Positions 8,100 through 16,375 of a DNA stretch of 64,000 nt are shown here, piece after piece. The position numbers were made by a program, and so were the translations under genes. Every line of letters begins with the position of its first letter. The first letter of the stretch is position 1. Below the pieces are notes generated by a model. It had not been told where the DNA came from and did no database searches. It was given only the letters and a program-made list of their open reading frames with translations. This stretch comes from Candidatus Pelagibacter communis (lineage in GTDB: Bacteria > Pseudomonadota > Alphaproteobacteria > Pelagibacterales > Pelagibacteraceae): the NCBI RefSeq assembly GCF_001179985.1, contig NZ_CVSI01000058.1:298297-362296 (forward strand), given 5' to 3'.

Positions 8100-8968
8100 T
8101 TATTTAATACTCTACCCGCAACTGTTTTTAGTTTATCTTTTGTTTTTTGTGTTCTTTTTTCAGGTGCTGTTATAATAGCAACATCTAGACAATTATTTGT
8201 TGGATCTTTAGGATCAATGTGCTTTTCAAAATTATCAATTATATTTTTAATCATATTCTTTGCTTTGGCAGCATTACCCAAAAGAACTTTTATTACTTGT
8301 TGAACGTCAACATTTTCATGATCAGGGTGCCAACAATCATAGTCTGTTACCATTGATACTGAGGCATACCTTATTTCAGCTTCTCTTGCTAATTTTGCTT
8401 CTGGCATATTAGTCATTCCAATAACATCTGCATTCCAAGACCTATATAAATTAGACTCAGCTAACGTTGAAAATTGAGGTCCCTCCATAACCACATATGT
8501 TCCATTTCTTTGATAATCAATTTTTTCTTTTTTTATGGCTTCTTCACACGCATTCATTAATCCATTTGAAGTTGGATGAGCCATAGACACATGTGCTACT
8601 ATTTCATCATCAAAAAATGTTTTGTTTCTTGCAAAAGTTCTATCGATAAATTGATCTACAATTACAAATTTTCCTGGAGGTAGCTCCTCCTTTAACGATC
8701 CAACTGCCGATACAGAAATTATATCTGTAACTCCTAATTGTTTAAGGGCGTCAATGTTAGCTCTGAAATTAATTTTAGATGGACTTATAAAGTGACCTTT
8801 GCCATGTCTTGGTAAAAAATAAACTTCTTTTTGGTTATAATTAGTTTTTAATATTTGATCTGACGGATCTCCCCATGGAGTTTTAACGTCTAACAATGCT
8901 CTATTTTTAAATTCCTCAACATCATACAAGCCGCTCCCACCTATAATTGCCAATTTATTGTTTGCCAT
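8096..8968 (-). CDS. mtnP: S-methyl-5'-thioadenosine phosphorylase
   Basis: 290 aa. The MTAP/PNP family signatures are present: IIGGSGLYDVEEF near the N terminus, PRHGKGHFISPSKINFRANI (phosphate and sugar site) and GMTNMPEAKLAREAEI. It cleaves methylthioadenosine with phosphate into adenine and methylthioribose-1-phosphate. It heads the mtnP-mtnA-aldolase-speD/E unit, and apt, which recycles the released adenine, starts divergently only 41 bp away. The shared spacer 8969-9009 must hold both promoters. Confidence 0.94.
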   Translation of the reverse strand: MANNKLAIIGGSGLYDVEEFKNRALLDVKTPWGDPSDQILKTNYNQKEVYFLPRHGKGHFISPSKINFRANIDALKQLGVTDIISVSAVGSLKEELPPGKFVIVDQFIDRTFARNKTFFDDEIVAHVSMAHPTSNGLMNACEEAIKKEKIDYQRNGTYVVMEGPQFSTLAESNLYRSWNADVIGMTNMPEAKLAREAEIRYASVSMVTDYDCWHPDHENVDVQQVIKVLLGNAAKAKNMIKNIIDNFEKHIDPKDPTNNCLDVAIITAPEKRTQKTKDKLKTVAGRVLNK

Positions 8969-9009
8969 ATGTAAAAGATAGTTTATTTAATAATATAACG
9001 CAAATTTTA

Positions 9010-9537
9010 ATGGATTTAAAAAAATTTATAAGGTCGATACCTGATTATCCAAAAAAAGGTATTTTATTTAGAGACATTACAACTTTAATTAAAGAAGAGA
9101 AAGCATTTGAAGAAACGATTGATCAAATCGTTGAACGATCAAAAAAATTTGAATTTGCAAAGATTGCTGCGATTGAATCTAGAGGCTTTGTATTCGCATC
9201 AGCTGTATCTTATATTCTAAAAAAACCTTTTATTATGTTAAGAAAAAAAAATAAGTTACCAGCCGAAACTCACTCTGTTGATTTTGAACTAGAATATGGA
9301 AAAGCCACAATTGAAGTACATAAAGACTCCATCAATCAAGGAGAGGCTGTTTTAATTATTGACGATCTAATAGCTACAGGAGGTACAGCTGAGGCAGCCG
9401 CTAAATTAATTAATTTTTCAAGAGGATCAGTTGCTGGGTTTATTTTTGTTATAAATCTTTTTGACTTAAAGGGATCGGATAAATTAATTAATTTAGGATA
9501 TAAAGTAGAAAATTTAATTAACTTTCCTGGGCATTAA
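9010..9537 (+). CDS. apt: Adenine phosphoribosyltransferase
   Basis: 175 aa from the ATG at 9010, whose product begins MDLKKFIRSIPDYPKKGILF, the normal Apt N terminus; the same frame is open back to 8947 but that would overlap mtnP and add 21 non-homologous residues. ESRGFVFA and the PRPP-binding loop VLIIDDLIATGGTA are diagnostic. It converts adenine plus PRPP to AMP, closing the salvage of adenine released by MtnP. It is convergent with a GT2 gene, sharing the TTAA at 9534-9537 as both stops. Confidence 0.93.
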   Translation: MDLKKFIRSIPDYPKKGILFRDITTLIKEEKAFEETIDQIVERSKKFEFAKIAAIESRGFVFASAVSYILKKPFIMLRKKNKLPAETHSVDFELEYGKATIEVHKDSINQGEAVLIIDDLIATGGTAEAAAKLINFSRGSVAGFIFVINLFDLKGSDKLINLGYKVENLINFPGH

Positions 9538-10436
9538 TGATCAATTCTATAAAAAGATTTCTTTCCAAGAATTGCATTATATAACCCCAAAAAACTATAT
9601 TTATTTAGATTATACAGCTCATTATTCGATCTTATTTTAAAGAATATCATAAATATAAAAAATTTGATTAATTTATATGAACATTTTTTATGAGCATGTA
9701 AAGAACCATAATTTTTTTTATAAAAATAAAATTCCGACCATCTCCAATGCCAGCTTCTAAATTTAATTGCTGCAGTTTTATGTTCGGGCATTACAGCAAT
9801 AGAACTACTATTACCAATATGTTTAATAAAAAGAATCTTACTAGCTAATATTTTTTTTCCAATTTTACTTAACCTTTTACAAAGATCAAAATCCTCAAAA
9901 TAAATAAATAAATTTTCATCAAAAACAACTTTGTCTACAAATTTTTTTAGATTAATAATTATTGCACATCCTATTATCCAATCAACCTCGATTAAAGTTT
10001 CATTAAATTTTTTTTCAATATTATTTTTTTTAAAATAACCATAAGATGAGTGTCCCGTTTTATTGATATCTTCTTCATAAAAATTAACACCTAAAATAGT
10101 AAAATCTAAATCGCTTTCTAAGTAAATTTTTAATTTTTCAAAAAATTTTTTATCACATATTGTGTCAGGACTTAAAGCTAAAGCAAATTTTGTATTAATA
10201 ATTTTAAAACCAAAATTATGACCTCCTCCAAATCCTAAATTGCTCCCGGTACACTTAATAGATAAATTTTTAAATTTATCTAAAAATTCATTTTTATTTT
10301 CAAATTTATTAGAATTTTCTACAATCAAAACATTTACCCTCTCGTCTATAGAGTTAAGGCAATTAATCAAAATATCTCGATTAGTTTTATAAGTAAGAAT
10401 AACTACTGTAAGCTCAGAAAGAAAATTATTATTCAT
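9534..10436 (-). CDS. Glycosyltransferase family 2
   Basis: 300 aa GT-A fold enzyme. LTVVILTYKTN at the N terminus, GSNLGFGGGHNFG and ALSPDT (the DxD-equivalent position), followed by VDWIIGCAIIINLKKF and ENLFIYFEDFDLCKRL, match the rhamnosyltransferase-like GT2 subgroup. The C-terminal 70 residues are basic and partly hydrophobic. It is a diverged paralogue of the adjacent gene 10447-11325: both carry a WHWxWSxFYFxKKxxG segment and end with a GLxNxxLxxxSxYR tail. It probably acts on O-antigen or other surface polysaccharide; sugar unknown. Confidence 0.85.
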   Translation of the reverse strand: MNNNFLSELTVVILTYKTNRDILINCLNSIDERVNVLIVENSNKFENKNEFLDKFKNLSIKCTGSNLGFGGGHNFGFKIINTKFALALSPDTICDKKFFEKLKIYLESDLDFTILGVNFYEEDINKTGHSSYGYFKKNNIEKKFNETLIEVDWIIGCAIIINLKKFVDKVVFDENLFIYFEDFDLCKRLSKIGKKILASKILFIKHIGNSSSIAVMPEHKTAAIKFRSWHWRWSEFYFYKKNYGSLHAHKKCSYKLIKFFIFMIFFKIRSNNELYNLNKYSFLGLYNAILGKKSFYRIDH

Positions 10437-10446
10437 TTTAATATCT

Positions 10447-11325
10447 TTAATCTATTTTTGGTCTATACCAAGATGATCTATTTAGCATTGAATTAAATAA
10501 ACCTAATGTCCTATTATAGTAAACTTTAGATTTAAATTTTTTAAAAATAATATAGTAAAAAAAGAATTTTATTGTTGAAGATACTAACTTAGGCAGTCCT
10601 TCAACTAGAGCATATAAATATCCTTTATGTTTTTTTGAAAAATAAAATTTAGACCAAGACCAATGCCAATTTCTAGATAGTTCTACTTCGCGATGGAAAA
10701 TGTTTGAAACTCCTCTGGCTCCTAGATGTTTGATTTTGCTAGTAGGTACTATAAAGATTTTTTCATTATTTTCTTTTACCCTTTTACATAAATCGTCATT
10801 TTCTAAATACATAAAGATTTTTTCATCAAAAAAAATGTCGTCTTTAAACATAGATTTAATTCTTTTTTTATTAATTAGCATGCAATAACCATCTACGCTG
10901 TCTACCTCAAAATTTTTTTTGTAATCAATATGTCTTTTTTTTTTAATTGAAAAATTCGGAAATTCCTTATTATCAGAAATCGATGAGATTATTGCAAAAT
11001 TTCTTAATTGTTTTGCTTCGTTGATTAGATTATCGATTGTATCTTTAAATAATAATACATCAGGATTGAGTATTAGAACAAAATCTGATTTTGCGTACTT
11101 TATTCCAATGTTATTTCCTGCACCCATACCAATATTATCATTAGATAATACGCATGAAACATTATTATATTTTTTTTCTAAATAATTTTTAAAATTTTTG
11201 TCTTTAGAATTTTCGACTACTATAATTTTAATGTTACTATCTATTGTTTGGATACACTGATCTATAATATGTTGACTTTTAAAGGTAACAATTACTAAAG
11301 TTAAATTCTGCCTAGATATTGACAT
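10447..11325 (-). CDS. Glycosyltransferase family 2 (paralogue of 9534-10436)
   Basis: 292 aa. Begins LTLVIVTFKSQHIIDQCI, then SNDNIGMGAGNNIG, LILNPDVL (DxD-like site) and the acceptor-side motif FFDEKIFMYLENDDLCKRV. Same architecture and C-terminal WHWSWSKFYFSKKHKG as its neighbour, consistent with an old tandem duplication. It is transcribed away from rfbB, with a 68-bp A+T-rich divergent promoter region between them. Likely transfers a deoxy sugar, given the dTDP-sugar genes alongside, but this is inference. Confidence 0.85.
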   Translation of the reverse strand: MSISRQNLTLVIVTFKSQHIIDQCIQTIDSNIKIIVVENSKDKNFKNYLEKKYNNVSCVLSNDNIGMGAGNNIGIKYAKSDFVLILNPDVLLFKDTIDNLINEAKQLRNFAIISSISDNKEFPNFSIKKKRHIDYKKNFEVDSVDGYCMLINKKRIKSMFKDDIFFDEKIFMYLENDDLCKRVKENNEKIFIVPTSKIKHLGARGVSNIFHREVELSRNWHWSWSKFYFSKKHKGYLYALVEGLPKLVSSTIKFFFYYIIFKKFKSKVYYNRTLGLFNSMLNRSSWYRPKID

Positions 11326-11393
11326 ACATAATTGATTAATAATTTATTATAAAATATATACTAACAGTTTCATCTAATGTAAAAAACAAAATT

Positions 11394-12407
11394 ATGAAAA
11401 AAGTAATTGTTACAGGAGGATTGGGTTTTATTGGAAGTAATCTAATTAAATTACTACTTAAAAAAAATTATTACGTTCTTAATATTGACAAAGTTACATA
11501 CTCATCAAACAAATACAATACAAAGGAATTTGTTAGTAATAAGAATTACAAGTTTGTAAAACTAGATATTAAAAATAAAAAATTATTTAATATTTTAAAA
11601 AAATTCAAACCTTGTGGAATATTTAATCTTGCAGCTGAAACTCATGTAGATCGATCTATAGACTCTCCCTTTGATTTTATAGAGAGCAATATTGTAGGAA
11701 CTTTTAATTTATTAGAGTCTTTTAGAAAGTTTTATAAAATGTTTTCAAAAACAAGACTAATTCACATATCTACTGATGAAGTTTACGGTGATGTTTTAAA
11801 AGGAAGGTCTGATGAAAACTATCAATATAAACCTAGCTCACCTTATGCGGCAAGCAAAGCTTCATCTGATCATTTAGTTTCTTCTTATGTTAGAACTTTT
11901 AAAATTCCAGCAATAGTAACTAATTGTTCAAATAATTATGGACCAAATCAGCATCCAGAAAAATTAATACCAAAATTAATTTATAATATATTGAACAATC
12001 GGGAACTGCCTATTTATGGTAGAGGAAAAAATTCTAGAGAATGGATTTATGTTGCAGATCATTGTGAGGGTCTTTTAAAAGTTTTTTTAAATGGAAATAT
12101 AGGAGAGTTTTATAACATTGGCTCAAATAAAAATTTAAATAATATTCAAATTACAAATTATTTATTAAGAACAGCAAAAAAACATATTAAAGTCGGCAAA
12201 AGAGTTAAAATAAAATTAGTTAAAGATAGACCTGGTCATGATTTAAGATATGCTTTAAATAGTAAAAAAATCAAAACAAAACTTAAATGGATACCAAAAA
12301 CTAGTATCATTGAAGGTCTGAATAAAACTTTTTTATGGTATTATAACAATCAGAAATATTTTAAAAATTTAAAGAAAAAAGATATCGTTAAAAGATTAGG
12401 AATATAA
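11394..12407 (+). CDS. rfbB: dTDP-glucose 4,6-dehydratase
   Basis: 337 aa extended SDR enzyme. The NAD-binding GGLGFIGSNL is at residues 8-17, the active-site STDEVYGD and the YAASKASSDHLV (Y-x3-K) motif follow, then NCSNNYGPNQHPEKLIPK, which is diagnostic of RmlB. It converts dTDP-glucose to dTDP-4-keto-6-deoxyglucose. It is slightly shorter than typical (about 350 aa) but complete. It is first in a five-gene plus-strand sugar-nucleotide operon; rfbA begins on the very next base after its stop. Confidence 0.93.
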   Translation: MKKVIVTGGLGFIGSNLIKLLLKKNYYVLNIDKVTYSSNKYNTKEFVSNKNYKFVKLDIKNKKLFNILKKFKPCGIFNLAAETHVDRSIDSPFDFIESNIVGTFNLLESFRKFYKMFSKTRLIHISTDEVYGDVLKGRSDENYQYKPSSPYAASKASSDHLVSSYVRTFKIPAIVTNCSNNYGPNQHPEKLIPKLIYNILNNRELPIYGRGKNSREWIYVADHCEGLLKVFLNGNIGEFYNIGSNKNLNNIQITNYLLRTAKKHIKVGKRVKIKLVKDRPGHDLRYALNSKKIKTKLKWIPKTSIIEGLNKTFLWYYNNQKYFKNLKKKDIVKRLGI

Positions 12408-13277
12408 TTGATTAAAAAAGGAATTATTTTAGCTGGGGGAAAAGGCACTAGAATGAGCCCGATAACAAAAGCTATTAATAAGCAATTGTTACCTATATTT
12501 GATAAACCCTTAATATTTTATCCCTTGTCAATTTTGATGCTAGCTAAAATTAAAGATATTTTAATTATTGTAAATAAAGGGGAACTTAAACAATATAAAA
12601 AAATATTACCAGATGGTAAAAATCTTGGTATAAAAATTAAGTATGAAGAGCAAAGTAAACCGAGAGGTTTACCAGATGCATTTATATTAGGTGAAAAGTT
12701 CATTGGTAAAGACAATGTTGCATTAATTTTGGGTGATAATTTTTTTTATGGACAAAATTTAACAAAACAACTTTTAAATTACAAAAAATTAAAAAAAGGT
12801 GCGAAAATTATATTACATAAAGTAAAAAAGCCTGATCAATATGGTGTGGCTAAAATTAGTAAAAATTTTAAAGTAACAATGATTAAAGAGAAACCAAAAA
12901 AATTTGTATCTGATTTAGCAATAACAGGATTATATTTTTTTGATAATCTTGTTAGTAAATATTCTAAGGCACTAAAGCCATCTAAGAGAGGTGAATTAGA
13001 AATTGTAGATCTTATTAATAAATATAAAAAAAAAGGTAGTTTAAAAGCAAACTTACTTGGTAGAGGGGGAGCATGGTTAGATACGGGTTCTATTGATGAT
13101 TTTTATAAAACCAGTGCATTCGTTTCCGCAATCGAAAAGAGGCAGGGATTTAAGATTGCATGTATTGAGGAAATAGCACTTTCTAACAGTTGGATTAAAA
13201 AAAAAGAAATTAATGAACAAATTAAGTTTTATGGAAAGTGTGAATACTCAAACTATTTAAAAGACTTGATCAAATAG
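12408..13277 (+). CDS. rfbA: Glucose-1-phosphate thymidylyltransferase
   Basis: 289 aa. LAGGKGTRMSPITKAINKQL is the nucleotidyltransferase signature; LPIFDKPLIFYPLS, LILGDNFFYG and RGGAWLDTGSIDD identify RmlA rather than the cytidylyltransferase RfbF. It makes dTDP-glucose from glucose-1-phosphate and dTTP, feeding RfbB. The start is TTG at 12408, abutting the rfbB stop, supported because residue 2 onward aligns with the RmlA N terminus and no ATG is available before the conserved glycine loop. Confidence 0.93.
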   Translation: MIKKGIILAGGKGTRMSPITKAINKQLLPIFDKPLIFYPLSILMLAKIKDILIIVNKGELKQYKKILPDGKNLGIKIKYEEQSKPRGLPDAFILGEKFIGKDNVALILGDNFFYGQNLTKQLLNYKKLKKGAKIILHKVKKPDQYGVAKISKNFKVTMIKEKPKKFVSDLAITGLYFFDNLVSKYSKALKPSKRGELEIVDLINKYKKKGSLKANLLGRGGAWLDTGSIDDFYKTSAFVSAIEKRQGFKIACIEEIALSNSWIKKKEINEQIKFYGKCEYSNYLKDLIK

Positions 13278-13282
13278 AAAAA

Positions 13283-14131
13283 GTGAAAAAAATATTATTA
13301 ACAGGGTCTACAGGATTTGTTGGATCTGCATTGCTTAAAAGTCTATCTAAAAAATATAAGATTTACGTAATCTTAAGAAAAAAAAATCAAAAAGTCTTAA
13401 AGAATAAAAATATAATTAAAATTGTTTATATAAATTTAAATGACTTAAATAAAAAGATAAGTAAATTAAAGATTAATACTGTAATTCATTGTGCAACCCA
13501 TTATGTGAAAAAACATAGTTTTAAGGACATAAAAAAATTATGTGATTCTAATATTTTATTTGGGAATATAATACTTGAAAATCTTAAAATGATGGGTGTA
13601 AAAAAATTTATTAATTTTTCAACCGTATGGGAAAATTATGATGGGAAAAAAGGAAACTATTATAATTTATATTCTGCATATAAAGCCTGTTTTAGAAATT
13701 TAATTAATTATTACAAAAAAGAATTGGGTAAGATAAATTTTTTGAATTTAACGTTGTCAGATACATTTGGATTAAAAGATAAAAGAAACAAATTAATTAA
13801 TATTCTTAGATTAAATTATAAAAAAAACCGTGTAACAAAAATAGTTTCAAGAAATTTATATATGAATTTACTAAATGTCACAGATGTAGAAAACGCAATT
13901 GATCTTATATTGGAAAGGAATTATAAGTCAGGCACTTATATATTAGAAAATAATAAAATTTTTAAGGTTATAGACTTAATTAACAATATTAATAAAAATC
14001 GTAAAAAAATTAAAGTTAAATGGCTATCTAATAAAATTTTAAAGGAAAAAACTTACAAATTCACAGTTCTTAAAAATTGGAAACCCATTAATAGTAATAT
14101 TGAAGACATAGTAAAAATTATAACGAATTAG
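13283..14131 (+). CDS. NAD-dependent epimerase/dehydratase (SDR), putative NDP-4-keto-6-deoxyhexose reductase
   Basis: 282 aa, GTG start at 13283 directly before KKILLTGSTGFVGSALL (Rossmann GxxGxxG). STVWENY and YSAYKACF supply the Ser/Thr and Y-x3-K of extended SDRs. Overall it resembles the reductases that finish dideoxyhexoses (abequose/paratose synthase-like) or RmlD more than epimerases, but identity is weak. No classical rfbD is present in the operon, so this may be the 4-ketoreductase. It is very Lys/Asn/Ile-rich, as are its neighbours. Confidence 0.7.
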   Translation: MKKILLTGSTGFVGSALLKSLSKKYKIYVILRKKNQKVLKNKNIIKIVYINLNDLNKKISKLKINTVIHCATHYVKKHSFKDIKKLCDSNILFGNIILENLKMMGVKKFINFSTVWENYDGKKGNYYNLYSAYKACFRNLINYYKKELGKINFLNLTLSDTFGLKDKRNKLINILRLNYKKNRVTKIVSRNLYMNLLNVTDVENAIDLILERNYKSGTYILENNKIFKVIDLINNINKNRKKIKVKWLSNKILKEKTYKFTVLKNWKPINSNIEDIVKIITN

Positions 14132-14172
14132 AATACTATTGTTTTTTTTTTAATTAAGGCTTAATACAAAGA

Positions 14173-15378
14173 ATGAAAAAAATATATTACGGTAAAGCTG
14201 TCTACGATAAAAAAGAAATAAATGCAGTATTAAATGTTTTAAAAAACGATAGCTTGACACTAATTGATGGGAAAAAAGTAAAAGAGTTAGAAAAAAAAGT
14301 TTCAAATCTTTATGGCAAAAAATATGGTTTAATGGTTAACTCTGGATCTTCTGCAAACTTGTTAGCCTTATCATCTTTTAATTTTAAAAAAGGTTCTGAA
14401 ATAATTACACCAAACTTAACCTTTTCTACGACAGTGGCTCCAATTTATCAACTTGGATTGATCCCTCATTTTGTAGGAGCAGTAGAAAATAAATTTGTGT
14501 CAGATTGTTCTCAAATTGAAAAATGTATTAACAAAAAGACAGTTGCTTTAATGATTCCAAATTTACTTGGTAATATTGCTGATTGGAAAAATATTTATAA
14601 AATTGCAAATAAATACAAATTAAAAATAATAGAAGACTCTGCAGATACTATTGGTTACAAAGTTAATAATAAAAACCTAGGTAAATACTCGGATGTAACA
14701 ACAAATAGTTTTTATGCATCACATATAATTAATGGTGCTGGTACAGGTGGAATTGTTTGTTTTAATGATTACAAATTATATGAAAAGGCAAAACTGTTAA
14801 GAGGATGGGGAAGATCATCAGCAGTTTTTAATGAGTCTGAAAATGCAAATAAGAGATTTAATGTAAAAGTTTCTGGAATTGATTATGATGCGAAATATAT
14901 CTTTTCAGATTTGGGTTATAATTTCTTGCCTTCGGAAATATCTGCAGCATTTGCACTTGAACAAATAAAAAAATTAAAGAATAATATTTCTATAAGAAAT
15001 AGAAATTTTGAATATTTAAAAAAATTCTTTAGTAATTATAAAAAATATTTTAAATTGCCTGAACAATATAATGGTGTTAAAACACCTTGGCTGGCTTTTC
15101 CTTTAGTAATTAAGAAAAATAAAAAATTCACAAGAAAGAAAATGCAAATTTTTTTTGAGAGAAACCGAATTCAAACTAGAACAATATTTACAGGAAACAT
15201 TTTAAAACAACCAGTAATGAAAAATAGAATTTATATGAAACACTCAAAATGTGATAAAATCGCAGATGATGTAATGAAAAATGGAATTTTATTAGGTTGT
15301 CACCAGGGCATGAATAAAAAAGAATTGAATTATATTTGCTCAACATTCAAAAGATTCATTGGAAATGAAAATAATTAA
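14173..15378 (+). CDS. DegT/DnrJ/EryC1/StrS-fold enzyme with His in place of the PLP lysine (NDP-hexose 3-dehydratase-like, RfbH/ColD type)
   Basis: 401 aa. The PLP-binding fold is clear: NSGSSANLLALSSF, LTFSTTVAPIYQLGLIPHFV, and IIEDSADTIG with the ring-contacting Asp155. In sugar aminotransferases the next motif is SFxxxK; here it reads SFYASH, putting His184 (codon CAT at 14722-14724) where Lys forms the Schiff base. That substitution is known in RfbH/E1, ColD and SpnQ-type 3-dehydratases that remove the C3 hydroxyl of 4-keto-6-deoxyhexoses. The likely product is therefore a 3,6-dideoxy sugar rather than an amino sugar. A ferredoxin or reductase partner, or glutamate co-substrate, is not evident. 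Confidence 0.78.
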   Translation: MKKIYYGKAVYDKKEINAVLNVLKNDSLTLIDGKKVKELEKKVSNLYGKKYGLMVNSGSSANLLALSSFNFKKGSEIITPNLTFSTTVAPIYQLGLIPHFVGAVENKFVSDCSQIEKCINKKTVALMIPNLLGNIADWKNIYKIANKYKLKIIEDSADTIGYKVNNKNLGKYSDVTTNSFYASHIINGAGTGGIVCFNDYKLYEKAKLLRGWGRSSAVFNESENANKRFNVKVSGIDYDAKYIFSDLGYNFLPSEISAAFALEQIKKLKNNISIRNRNFEYLKKFFSNYKKYFKLPEQYNGVKTPWLAFPLVIKKNKKFTRKKMQIFFERNRIQTRTIFTGNILKQPVMKNRIYMKHSKCDKIADDVMKNGILLGCHQGMNKKELNYICSTFKRFIGNENN

Positions 15379-15895
15379 AACTGAATTTAATGGTCTTTTA
15401 ATTTATAATAAAAATTCTTATTATGATAAAAGAGGATATTTCAGAGAACTCTATCTTCAAAAACACTTTAAAACATCTTTTCCTTTTGATGTCATGTCGT
15501 ATTCTAAAAAAAATGTTTTAAGAGGTTTGCATTTACAAAAAAAAAATTCGCAAGCTAAATTGATTACCGTTCTTAGTGGAAAAATATTTGATGTTTGTGT
15601 TGACTGTAGAAAAAAATCTAAGACTTTTGGAAAACAATTTTCAATTGTTCTGTCTGATAAAAATAACAAATCTTTATTAATACCTGCTGGCTTTGCACAT
15701 GGTTTCTATACGTTAACAGACAATGTAATTATGCATTATAAATGCTCAAAATATAGAGATGCAAAATCTGAGATAGGGTTGTTATGGAACGATAAAGATC
15801 TTAATATAAAATGGCCAATTAAAAAATTAATAATTTCAGAAAAAGATAAGAAAAATATAAGTTTTAAAGATTTTAGAAAAATGGTTAAAGCTTAA
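15365..15895 (+). CDS. rfbC: dTDP-4-dehydrorhamnose 3,5-epimerase family protein
   Basis: 176 aa cupin-fold epimerase from the ATG at 15365, which overlaps the upstream gene by 14 nt; an in-frame TTG at 15359 would add two residues. RGYFRELY, VLRGLHLQ (catalytic His; the usual RGLHYQ has Leu for Tyr here), IPAGFAHGFYTLTD and MHYKCSKYRDAKSE are RmlC signatures. It would epimerise C3/C5 of the RfbB product. It is last in the operon and shares TTAA at 15892-15895 with the convergent thioredoxin gene. Confidence 0.88.
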   Translation: MKIIKTEFNGLLIYNKNSYYDKRGYFRELYLQKHFKTSFPFDVMSYSKKNVLRGLHLQKKNSQAKLITVLSGKIFDVCVDCRKKSKTFGKQFSIVLSDKNNKSLLIPAGFAHGFYTLTDNVIMHYKCSKYRDAKSEIGLLWNDKDLNIKWPIKKLIISEKDKKNISFKDFRKMVKA

Positions 15896-16290
15896 ATTGA
15901 TTTTTTTAAAGCTTCATAAATTAAATCTTCAGTTGTTTCCCCAAGACTTCTATAAATTTCGTTATTATTCTTAAATATTAAAAGTGTAGTTTGAAATTTA
16001 ACATTTAATAAATTAGCTATATCTTTATTCGTTACATCAAATGAAAAATATTCAATATTATCAAATTTAATATCAAATAGTTTTCCATCATTTTTGGCTT
16101 TATTTAAAACTTTCATTTGACTAGCACATGAAGAGCAATATTCTATCCAAGAACTTACTATTACAACTTTTCCTTCTGATTGAGCTTTATCAAACAACGT
16201 TTTGTTAAAAGTAGTTTCTTTCTCCATAGAGATCGAAGGGTTTATAATAAAAAGTTGGATAATAAATAATAATATGAATTTTTTAAACAT
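15892..16290 (-). CDS. Secreted thioredoxin-fold protein
   Basis: 132 aa from the ATG at 16290; the frame extends upstream to 16332, but starting at MFKKFILLFIIQLF gives a proper signal peptide (cleavage near residue 21). The CxxC site is WIEYCSSC with Cys52 and Cys55, followed by a thioredoxin-like FQTTLLIFKNN cis-proline-region equivalent (Thr-Thr where cis-Pro is usual). Probably a periplasmic thiol-disulfide protein. Its divergent neighbour is a cupredoxin, so a role in copper-site or cytochrome maturation is possible but inferred. Confidence 0.75.
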   Translation of the reverse strand: MFKKFILLFIIQLFIINPSISMEKETTFNKTLFDKAQSEGKVVIVSSWIEYCSSCASQMKVLNKAKNDGKLFDIKFDNIEYFSFDVTNKDIANLLNVKFQTTLLIFKNNNEIYRSLGETTEDLIYEALKKSI

Positions 16291-16375
16291 TTTAAAACAA
16301 TCCCTATATTTCGAAAAATTACAATGTGTCAAAAAAACTTCTTTTAAATAATCATTTATTAATTAATATACTGAT

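Noticed and set aside
8947..9009. N-terminal extension of apt
   Set aside because: The 21 additional residues overlap mtnP and are not part of the Apt family; the ATG at 9010 fits the normal start.
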